In this document: piece after piece, positions 55,562-64,000 of the stretch
How positions within the stretch are numbered: the first letter of the stretch is position 1
Layout of the letters: each line of letters begins with the position of its first letter
NCBI GenBank assembly: GCA_030770425.1
Contig: JASJFT010000018.1
Span: forward strand, 62,001-126,000
Direction of reading: 5' to 3'
DNA length: 64,000 bases
Origin: Darksidea phi
Taxonomy: Eukaryota > Ascomycota > Dothideomycetes > Pleosporales > Lentitheciaceae
Notes under the pieces: generated by a model
The model's input: the letters and a program-made list of their open reading frames with translations, nothing else
What the model was told of the DNA's origin: nothing
Database searches by the model: none
Program-made: the position numbers and the translations under genes

Positions 55562-56784
55562 TTAGGCGAGACCCAAGTTCCCCTCCTTTATATCTTTCTC
55601 AGCTATGTTCTTCAACGGGTCCTTCCCATCAAATGCATACTTTGCCCTCTCCTTCCTAGTCATCTTCGTGATATCATAAGTTGACCCGCCAATCCCCGGA
55701 CCATGACGCGTCTTGTAGCGTCTGAGTTTCTTTCCCCACGCCCAAGGGTCTTTCTCTGACCTTCCGGTTGCGTCCTCCTTATATCCATCCTCAGCGTCTT
55801 TGAGTTTCTCCAGCAGCTTGCCCGTGCCAAAGACACCTCTGGAAGGGTCTAGTGCTGCTTTGTTAAAGTATTCCACCGCGTGCGAGCGCCAGAATACAGC
55901 GTCGCCATCAAAACCGTACTCTTCAAGGCCATCAGACCACTGGAGGAAGGAGCTGATGACAATGGGTAGGTCCAAGAACTTGGAGTCGGGGTTGAGCTCG
56001 CCTGCGGATTCGATGGTAGCAAGTGCGGTGAGCAGCGCGTATCCGATGAGTTCATTGAGCCCTTGGGCCCTTTCGCCGTCGTCGATTTCTAGTAAGCGGT
56101 CAGTTGCTGTTTGATAAGGATCCAATTTAGAATGACACACGAATGAGCTCCATCCCTCCGTCCACATCATCATTCAGCCAGTACGCAATTGAGCTAACAA
56201 TAGCCCACGCCCGATAACACCTGTTCTCATCCTTCTTTTTCAACGCCCCGTCAAACGCAATTAGGAGATTCTCCACTGATTCTGTCACTCCGTACCCCTT
56301 CCAGTCATTGTAAATGTGCATTCCGAAATTATCTGGATTACAGAAAGTGATTTTCTGTTTGAGATCACACAACGTCGTCTACCTTTCCTACAGCATAATC
56401 TACTTCCATTCTTTATGCCTAGCGGCAGGCTGGAAAATGTTTCCTGTAGCCTTCTCTTTTTTAAAAAGTTTCTGGTATACGCGAATTGGCTCATCCTCGT
56501 CCTCGGTCTCCCGATACTCGGTTATCCAGTCGAAGTATGGGCGGTGGATACAGACGTATTCGTATGGAGGAATGTTTTGCATCTATGCGGATTGTGTAAG
56601 CGCTAAATCTGAAGGGAAGAGGGAGTGGACCGCGTACATTAGGGCCTTCCCTGTCTTCCCTGTCACTCTCGTGAGGCTCTGAGTTGGCGTCGTCCTTACG
56701 CGTTGACGCGCTGGGACTCCCCGTCCTCCGTGTCTTGCGTGGTGGCTTGCGTGGTGGCTTGCGTGGTGGCTTGCGTGGTGGCAT
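55562..56784 (-). CDS. Uncharacterised fungal protein with N-terminal PPRK repeats
   Basis: Exon 1 is 56784-56638 (49 codons, starting MPPRKPPRKPPRKPPRK, from a 12-bp repeat), intron 56637-56583. Exon 2 at 56582 reads MQNIPPYEYVCIHRPYFDWITEY... to HKEWK. After that come three in-frame TAGs before coding resumes at about 56360 with NPDNFGMHIYNDWKGYGVTESVENLLIAFD. The next intron (56140-56089) joins it to the last exon 56088-55562 (IDDGERAQGLNELIGYALLTALATIE... to KEGNLGLA). The C-terminal halves look well kept and helical. The middle join is unresolved: either a non-standard intron or a break. I do not recognise a domain or a function. The Lys/Arg start may be a nuclear signal. Confidence 0.55.
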
Positions 56785-57429
56785 TTTCAGTCCGCGCTAA
56801 GGATTTATCCAAATTGCATAATCTTAGAAAGCCGGAGACGACGATGGCAAAGGGATGGAGACGTGAAATGGGATGGAGAGCTAACTTGAACATGCTAACT
56901 GTCAGGCCGCGCGGCCAAAATGGCCCGAGCGCGCGCGGGGCGGCGTATACAATCATGTGCCAAAGATATGGTTGGCCAAGCACCCACCACCTTCGACGCG
57001 TTATCAACACCTACTTTTCAATCACCTATAACATGCCCCCACAACGCTCATTCGGTCTAGAAATTAGCAGAAATCGTCGCCCGAATAGAGAGCTTTCGAT
57101 TAACGCGCGAAATAGTATATGTTAAAGTATAAGGCTAGTATATATCGGCAAAATGTTCGCTGGTAGTTGGCGGGGTAGTTGGCGGGGCTAGCAGGTGGTC
57201 CATGCCCGTGGCATGCGCGTTCCACGTCGTTCCATGCTCCTAACGTTCCCAATATTCTCCACGGCCAGTCGTCATATTGCATGATGGGTGTCACGCCAGT
57301 GCCGTTAGGACCTAGTACTCTTACTAGGGCCTAGTCCGTTTTATATACTCCGGATTACGCCCTCTGATATAATATAGAATCGCTCCGAGTTTAACTCTGT
57401 AGTAATTTGTCGCTTCTATATAATCTAGT
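56785..57429. other. Upstream region and AT-rich spacer
   Basis: Promoter side of the PPRK gene, then TA-rich sequence. Short frames not accepted. Confidence 0.4.
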
Positions 57430-57665
57430 GTGGGTGTACTAACTCATCGCTACTGCTGTTGGTCTCCCAACCAGGCTCTGCGGTTCGGCAGTACATGTCA
57501 TTGCTCGTCGCCTCAATGTTCGATGTTCGAAACATCACCTCATCGTACTATGTACAGCTGTACAGCTCTATTATCATGGATAAGGTGTGGGTATACCACC
57601 TCTACTGTATACAAACTCCTACTGTATTTCGTACGGACCTTACAAAAGAGCTCCCACTACTATAC
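57430..57665 (+). repeat. Dispersed repeat B, copy 3 (longest)
   Basis: Combines the parts seen at 12490 (TCATCGCTACTGCTGTTGG ... GCTCGTCGCC) and at 53603 (TACAGCTCTATTAT ... CGTACGGACCTT). It contains several TGTACAGCTGTACA-like palindromes. No coding frame of note. Confidence 0.7.
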
Positions 57666-58200
57666 AAATCCAAACAAAAAATGATTTCAAGAGAGTTTAT
57701 CGAACGGGAGCAGACGAGAGCAACTATAAAGATTCCGAGGCTAGGTAAGACACCATATAAGGCGTTGTAGGCTCGTGCACTGTACTACCCCAACCGTGCC
57801 GTACCCAGCGGTAACTAAAGCGCTAGGACACCTTCATAATAACAGTTAGTCTCATTCCAGAGTAGCGTTTGTATATCAAGATAATATTTTTATATCCTTC
57901 AATAACTTCTATACTAAGGCTCGGACCACATGGATACCACATTAACTGGTTTAAATGCTACACGGCCGGTAATCGCAGATTCTGAGTATTCGTTTAGTAT
58001 TATATTACGGGAGATAGGGGCACCTTACGCTCATCTCAGCTCAAGAAGGCTGGTAGATTGGGAAGGTCGAAGGGGTGTTTGAAGACATTCAAAAGCTACA
58101 CCCGACAGTGCCTGGGGTTAACATAGGGGTTCGATATTAATTTGTTAGAAGCCAAGCCACCGTGAACCGTACTAGACCCAAACCGGCTTGCGCGCGAGCA
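57666..58200. other. Spacer
   Basis: No feature recognised. Confidence 0.35.
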
Positions 58201-58760
58201 TGTCTTGGTACGGATGGCTCGCTAACTTAGCCAGCCTCATCCCACCCATCGCATCTATTCTCACGGCCATCGCAACCCAAACGACGTCGACCGCTCAAGG
58301 CTGCGCATACGATTATGAGTTGTCGCTTGCTATAGCGGAGAGATAGTAGGAACAATAGCTCCGGACTAGGGAAGCTCGGCGTAGGAAAAACGACGTCGCA
58401 CTGGACGAGGGCTATTTAGCGGAGAATACTACCTCGGATGATAAAGCAACAAGCTAACATGGTAAGCTTGACCGTATCGGCTAACCTAGCTACAGCTAGA
58501 TCTAGTTGTATTTACCGCGATCGCGTTCTAACATCGTCCCCGCCAACTCCTACGCCAACGCGCTCGCTTACAATCCCGCCAACATTCTCTCCTGCCCGAT
58601 ATCGAAGTGCTTCTTCCCGCGGTTACGCGACATTCTTGAACATCCTCCGCCCTTCCGCTGCCCACACGTACGTCGAAATTAGCAGTACACAGGAGGACAA
58701 TGAGGAGAGTAACACATTTGGGACTGGTCGGCATCGACGTTGTATTAGGTACTAGGTGCG
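58201..58760 (+). pseudogene. Stop-ridden coding-like relic, unidentified
   Basis: From ATG 58202 one frame reads MSWYGWLANLASLIPPIASI... and continues with YELSLAIAE, then REARRRKNDVALDEGYLAENTTSDD. It is interrupted by several TAG codons (for example near 58346). The composition looks coding and the stops fit C-to-T or G-to-A change. The family is not recognised. Confidence 0.25.
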
Positions 58761-59051
58761 GAGGAATGCTTCAGCACCAGTATAGCTGCGGGAAAATTGC
58801 GGCCAGAAAACAGTGGCGTGCCATACAAGATCTTTTCCTTTAGTGTTTGATAACCCCCGAGTATTTTTCTCTGCACGATTACCACTCAAAGAGTGTCCGA
58901 CTTTTCGACATCAATGTACTTTTTATCCCCCTAGAAATTCATCTCGAAAAGGTTTAGAAAATTTTGTTGGCCTTGGGAGCACTTGTAAACTACCGGAGCG
59001 TTGAACATTCAACGAGCGAGTGAGCGGATGAATATGGAAAACTTCGAGAGC
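58761..59051. other. Spacer before ice-binding gene 3' end
   Basis: No feature recognised. Confidence 0.35.
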
Positions 59052-59888
59052 TTAGGTAGGACAAGTCCCCGCCTGCGCAATGAGAGAGTTGTTGATCAGC
59101 GTCACAGCAGCATTAAGAGCACACCAAGTGCCATTGTTGCTGGCTGCGTTGCTTGCTGCGATCGCTTGGAACGCGAGGAGATTGCCTTGCAACTGTGCCG
59201 CTGCACCAACAGATGCTGACGTGCCAACGACGAAATACACGTTGCACGGTTGAGCATTGCCCGTCAACACAACTTTGGCAGCAGCTGCAATGGTAAAGGT
59301 GGTGGTGATCTTGAAGATGAATTGCTTCTTGTTGTCGCCACCGGCGTCGAGCGTGACAGTGCCGGACAGATCTACCGCTATAGTTGGGAAGGTGTATACG
59401 CCTGGGCCTAGGGTGAGTCCGGCCAGATCTGATGCTGGTAGTGCTGAAGTGGTTGGTTTCCCCACGGCGCTATCTCTGAGTTAGCGGGCGTTCAGTTTGA
59501 AGACGTCGGAAGAAGGGACGTACTCGTTATAGGCCAGGAGACAGGCAGCCTCGCCATTCTGAGAGAAGACTGTGCCCGCGGACAACACACCGGACGCTGT
59601 CCCAGGGGGGAACCCAGTGATCGACGTGCCAGGATAAACTCCACCATCTCCGATAGCACCAGCTGAAGCACCGGTGATAGCAGTGTTACCAGTACTGGTG
59701 AGCGTTGTCGCAGAAAGGGCACCAAATGATTTGGCAAGGCCCATTAGGACGGGTGCGTCACTACCAAGGATGGACTTCACCACAGGAACACCTTGTGGAG
59801 TCGGAGCAGCAAAGGAGAGCGGGCTGAAGCAGGTCGCGAACATCACCAGAATCGCGAGCTGGTCGACGCCGAGGGTGGCGAACATCAT
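59052..59888 (-). CDS. Secreted ice-binding (antifreeze) protein, DUF3494 family
   Basis: 262 aa, exons 59888-59524 and 59475-59052 (789 nt). The 48-nt intron (GTACGT...CTAACTCAG) keeps the frame and removes an in-frame TAA. A signal peptide (LAILVMFATCFSPLSFAAP) is followed by the IBP-1 blocks: LAKSFGALSATTLTSTGNTAI, GVLSAGTVFSQ, ASDLAGLTLGPGVYTF, LSGTVTLDAGGDNKKQFIFKI, VVLTGNAQPCNVYFVVGTSASVG, and a C-terminal LINNSLIAQAGTC. This family folds into a right-handed beta-helix with a flat ice-binding face and is spread among cold-adapted microbes and fungi. It inhibits ice recrystallisation outside the cell; a plain adhesion role is possible. Length and motif order fit the family. Intact. Confidence 0.9.
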
Positions 59889-61762
59889 AGTGATCGAATT
59901 GGAGTTTCGCTTTGAAGTCGAGATGGTTAAGTGAGGAATGGGATTTAAGGATGCTGTGATCGACTAGCGGGTCGGAGAATTTGGATGTCCAGGTGCAGTA
60001 GGAGTAGGGTAACAGTGACGATAAAAATATTCCATTTTCGTTCGGTCGGGGAATCCACCTTTATACCTATTTCTTTTAAAAAAATATTCTCACAGTATTT
60101 CGATGGGCATAGAACTGACCCTGATAATATAACGTTACACTGTCGTCCGTATCCCCAAAGATGCACGAACTGTCCAAACCATACCGAGCCTTCGGCTCGG
60201 GCTCAAGATCGTCAGTGGCGACTTTCTAACCGAACAAACAGCCACTCAAAGCCTTTTCTGTTAAAGGACCACGCTGCATCCTAATCTAATATGCCGGCTA
60301 CTTTAAAGCTCTTGCATTCTTCAGCTCTCTTTACTTAGCAGCCTCGTCACACCCGCTTCGCTTTACGAGTGGAACTGATCAAGCCAATCGTGCGGCCACC
60401 TGCGGTGTACAGTACATGCAGAATTTTCACGTCACAAGCTCATCTCCCTGTCGCGGAGGTTGTCGTGTGGGAGGCGTATGTTATCCGTCAAAGCAACCGG
60501 AGTATTGGCTTGGCGGCACTGTTTAACTTTCGTATAAGGAAGTGGGACTTGTGAAGACGAGGATCTGCTATGGTTTCTACAGATTTCTCAAATCGCCACA
60601 GGAGTTGTGGCTTCTAATCAACGCTCTGACACACAACTACTAAACGTTCCCTGCAGGCATTGCTATTTCGATCAGCTGAAAGGAAATCTAGAGACACGGC
60701 AGTTCGGACCTAGAAATGCCGGGGTTCCCAATATTGCGCGCGTGAGATTGGTGTATAAGACCCCTGCCGAGCCTATCAATAAACCAAGACACCATGCACC
60801 TCGCATGGGAACTCCTTCTACGGCCATAGAGAGACCGCATCAGGACCACTGTCGCCACCCGTACCGGGACAGCACAGTTTTACGTTGCCAAACGGCGTCC
60901 TCGCGTGGCAAATTTCGACTCTTGCAGGCGCATCATATTCAAGTCGCACCATCGCAAGAGATGCGTGGGTGACTTAAATAGTAACGGTGTCTGTCGAGGC
61001 TGCGGGCCTTCTGGTTTTCGCAGAAGATTTTCAAATACTCCAGTGCCCGAGACACCTTGGACTCGTCCGGCAATCAACATGATCTCTGGCTCTACAATTC
61101 CAAGATCTGACCATTGACTGGAGCGCCTGGGACAGGGCCAAGTATTACTCCGGCATCTTCATCTTCAGTTCCTTCATCGTTTGGGGCGTGCCATTAATGT
61201 TCATTCTAGAGGAGCATACACACTACTGACTCGGCAAGGGACCCTATCCTCAGAAAAGGTTTTAATGGCATGTGGGTTTCAACCTGTGTTTGTATTTTCT
61301 CTGCCGCTTATGGTCGTGGCTCGTTTCGTCAATGCTACCCCAGCCCCCAAGGCGGTTCTGCACAGTGATTCGTTGAATCGCGAGGCTTCTCTTGTGTTCG
61401 GCGCCGAGTGTACGGCAGCGCGTGTAACCTTTAGCCCTTGGAAGTATTACCTAGATGTCGACAGCTACAACAGGGCGATGAGAATTGCGAAGATGTGACT
61501 TAATTGCATAGGCAGATGAGCGGAAATAGGATGTAATCTAGTGCGACCTGAGGACAGGTTCTTTAGTGTACCCATAAAAAGATAGAGACGCTTAGGAAGA
61601 TGATGACTTGATTGAGGGAAGTCTATGACGTATCGAGGATCTGATTGAAAGGTTCTGAGAGAGAGCATGATTATATATGTAAAGATTTAGTTTTCGCTCG
61701 TTCTAGTTATAGCGACCAGGTAAGGTTCTGTATGTAAAGTAGTAGTAAAAACAAAGTCTATA
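59889..61762. other. Long stretch without accepted gene
   Basis: Begins with the ice-binding gene promoter. Frames at 60607-60972, 60905-61117 and 61181-61498 (+) overlap in different frames and could be pieces of a decayed gene. One stretch near 61145 reads as a hydrophobic helix (YYSGIFIFSSFIVWGVPLM). I recognise no family. Confidence 0.4.
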
Positions 61763-63614
61763 ACGTGTTTACGTAGCGAGCGGCGAATCTAACCGAGCGG
61801 CGAACCCCACCAACTTTCTACACCTAAAAAGCCACGTAGTTCAACAACGCACTAGAAATCTATCGATATAATAGCTATTCTGAATCAAGCAGTATCTATA
61901 GTAGCCTTCTTACACGTTCGTGAGTTATGCCCAGGTTCTCTGCAGCGCGTGCAGCGCGCTGAAGCCTGTCGGCTCACACCTGATTGCGCAGCAACTTGAC
62001 GTCTTTCGTTCTCTTGCTGCTGCTTAGCAGCCTTTTGAATAATAATAGCCTCCCCCTCTACCTTAGTTAGGACGCCCTACTTCTAGATTCTCTTCTTTTT
62101 ATACTTTCTGCGCGTTGTAGCGGCCTTAATTGCCTTCTCTAGGCTCGCGATTCGTTCGCGTATAAATACAGCTTTATAAGCCAATACCTTAGCGCCTTTA
62201 CTTAGCTAATTAATAGCTATAATAATAGAAGTAGGCGACGAGCTCTTATACCTACGTACGCGCTTACGAATCAACGTTGATTAAGCCTCTACTTCGCGCG
62301 CGTTACTTAGTATTCTAGCCTCCTATACAGCCTCTAGTAGGGCTACTAGCGACGGCGTCCTTAGCTTAATATCGAGCTTCGAGATTACTACCTCTAAATC
62401 GTGTAGAACTAGGCCAGCGCCTCGAAAGCTTACGTAGATATTCTTCTCTATAATAGCCTTATCATAGGCTACGCGGAAGGCGGGTAGGAATTTAAGCTTC
62501 GTAATATAGTAGATATAATCGCGAATTAGGCTATTAATCTAATCCCTATACGCGCGCTTTAACGGCGAGAAATAGCCTATATCAAGCGGCTATAGGAGGT
62601 ATAACAAATAAGCTAGTATATAGAGAGCGTAGATATTATTCTCCTTATAGAGGTCCTAGAATTCGTTCGAGATATAACTACTATAGCTATTAAGAATTAG
62701 TAGCTAGCGCGCGCCTACTCTACGATCTATCGTATACCTAATAAAGTACTTTAGCTAGGCAACTCCTAGATTATTATTCGTCCAGCCATTCTTACTAACA
62801 GCGATAGCCTAATCGTCTGGTATATCACTCTCGTACTAGGCAGAGAGGTAGTACTTGCCAACGAAGATAACGAAGGGCGGAATAGCCTACCCAGTAGCGT
62901 TGATTCCTTATATTATAGTAACCTACTCGCGATTGCCTGGCTGGATAGCTTTAGCCTACCCGCGTCTCTCTAAGCTAGTAACGACTAGTCGCGGCGTTAT
63001 CTTGCCTATTAGGAAGCCAGCTTCGTCGAAGTTATAGATATCCTAATTAGTAATACCCTAGGCAGCCTTAGTACGCGCTATACGCTCAAACCAGGGTCGA
63101 ATAATATCAGGATCCTCGCAGAGAGCTCGCTGTCGATCATAGGGTCGATTAAATCGTGTTTTAACGCTATCGGTTCGCTGGACGAAGTTTCTAGGCCAGT
63201 CTCTGCCTACCTACTCAGCGCCGCGCGCAGTGAGCAGTCTATTCGCCATATCTCGCACAGCCTCTAGAGTGGGGGCAAATCCTCGCGAATCTAGGTCGAG
63301 TATATAGCTAACAATCACCTCCTCCTCTAGCTCAGAAAGCTTCCTTGAGTTGGGCTGGCAATCGCGTCGCGCAGCGATTCCAGCGCGTCGGCGGCGGAGT
63401 GTCGTTTCAGAGACGTTGAACGTTGCTGCAGCGCGATTAACGCTTTCAATCTGATTTCCATCGATAGCTGAGATGGCTAGGGAGATATCTGCTTCGTTGT
63501 AGGGCAATCGAATAGTAGTTGGTTGAGCCATGAGAGTTGATAGGTAACGCGTCGCAAAAAGTTGGTGGGGTTCGCCGCTCGGTTAGATTCGCCGCTCGCT
63601 ACGTAAACACGTTA
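61761..63614 (-). mobile_element. Full-length Fot1/pogo-like DNA transposon, RIP-damaged
   Basis: 1850 bp (61763-63612) between TA dinucleotides, with inverted terminal repeats of about 55 bp (61763-61817 and 63558-63612) beginning ACGTGTTTACGTAGCGAG. The terminal repeats are nearly perfect while the interior is decayed. The transposase reads on the minus strand from ATG 63531. It has a psq-type HTH, then a catalytic-core piece NFDEAGF, KAIQPGNRE, INATG-AIPPFVIF and NGWTNN with several TGG or CAG codons turned to TAG. A CCHC knuckle (CTRCREPGHNSRTC) lies near 61930. Sound ends but no working transposase: it could be moved only by an enzyme supplied elsewhere. Confidence 0.9.
63211..63531 (-). 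pseudogene. N-terminal part of the Fot1/pogo-like transposase
   Basis: 106 codons from ATG 63531 with the psq-type DNA-binding helix-turn-helix (IESVNRAAATFNVSETTLRRRR), then SELEEEVIVSYILDLDSRGFAPTLEAVRDMANRLL, the second HTH of pogo-type enzymes. It ends at TAG 63211-63213 (from the + strand CTA). The catalytic domain follows in the same strand as a stop-ridden frame. It is 80-90% identical by eye to the start at 17394. Confidence 0.85.
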
Positions 63615-64000
63615 ACATTAGTTTAGAACAAGGAGGATATTATTATTTACTGTTTAAGCCTTTCATAATGTTCTAGTATTCAAGGGAATAATAAATAAAT
63701 TTTTAAATTACTCTTCCTGCAGCGCGTCGCTTCTAGCCTCCGGCCAATGTCAGCGCGGCGCTTTCAGCTCGCAGTACCTCCCAGCGTCAGCCCCGGCGCC
63801 TACACCTTCATGCACCATGTGACTGGACGAACAGGCAGCGAGCGCAGGCGCTGTTTGTAAGGCTGAACACAACACCGTCGCCCTACCGTTGCCCCGCCGC
63901 GCGCAGCTTCATACTCCAACACTCTGCATGCCGTTGCGCTATCAGCCCAGGCAATGAGCACTGCACCGGCAAGTGAACATGTGAACATGGCGCACGAAGA
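63615..64000. other. Right edge, nothing recognised
   Basis: AT-rich then GC-rich sequence with one short minus-strand frame that is not gene-like. Confidence 0.4.

Noticed and set aside
60607..61498. One coherent gene from overlapping plus-strand frames
   Set aside because: The frames cannot be joined by plausible splice sites and show no known domain.

Overview
The window is nuclear DNA of a filamentous ascomycete (Pezizomycotina). Genes are split by short introns of about 45-90 nt with GTRNGT donors, CTRAC branch sites and YAG acceptors. The gene content fits that group: fungal thioredoxin reductase, Trm82, P0, GH35 beta-galactosidase, a PDR-type ABC transporter, several P450s, a HET-domain relic and Fot1/pogo-like DNA transposons. 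Several relics carry C-to-T or G-to-A stops (TGG or CAG turned to TAG) and AT-rich decay, which looks like repeat-induced point mutation (RIP). A relic carrying an LLRLPPxLxNRIY motif and an ice-binding protein hint at a dothideomycete-like, possibly cold- or stress-exposed fungus. That placement is inference only.

Layout. 1-7.7 kb is a housekeeping block: thioredoxin reductase (-), TRM82 tRNA methyltransferase subunit (-), ribosomal P0 (+) and a GNAT acetyltransferase (-). 7.7-12.9 kb is gene-poor apart from one P450 (+) and repeat copies. 13-17 kb holds a broken family member, an F-box protein and a single-pass surface protein. 17.3-18 kb holds a truncated transposon and a minisatellite, followed by a secreted beta-galactosidase (+) and a large membrane protein (-). 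24.7-28.4 kb holds small secreted-protein genes, among them a divergent pair (secreted cysteine protein / ankyrin-like protein) that share the same C-terminal tail.

28.7-50.1 kb is an accessory block bounded by copies of one dispersed repeat. It contains what looks like a sesquiterpenoid biosynthetic cluster: P450 (one-base frameshift), short-chain dehydrogenase, a truncated terpene synthase next to a 100-bp inverted-repeat element, an intact TRI5-type terpene synthase, a second P450, a six-helix membrane protein and a PDR exporter. In the inferred scheme the synthase cyclises farnesyl diphosphate, the P450(s) and dehydrogenase oxidise the skeleton and the ABC pump exports the product. The compound cannot be named from sequence.

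51.8-64 kb holds a secreted FAD oxidoreductase, a HET-domain pseudogene, an uncharacterised gene with PPRK repeats, an ice-binding protein, degraded DNA, and a complete but stop-ridden Fot1/pogo-like transposon (61.8-63.6 kb) whose relative lies truncated at 17.3 kb. I saw no rRNA, tRNA or CRISPR array. Exon boundaries were read by eye from splice motifs and frame continuity, and most gene models sum to a whole number of codons.
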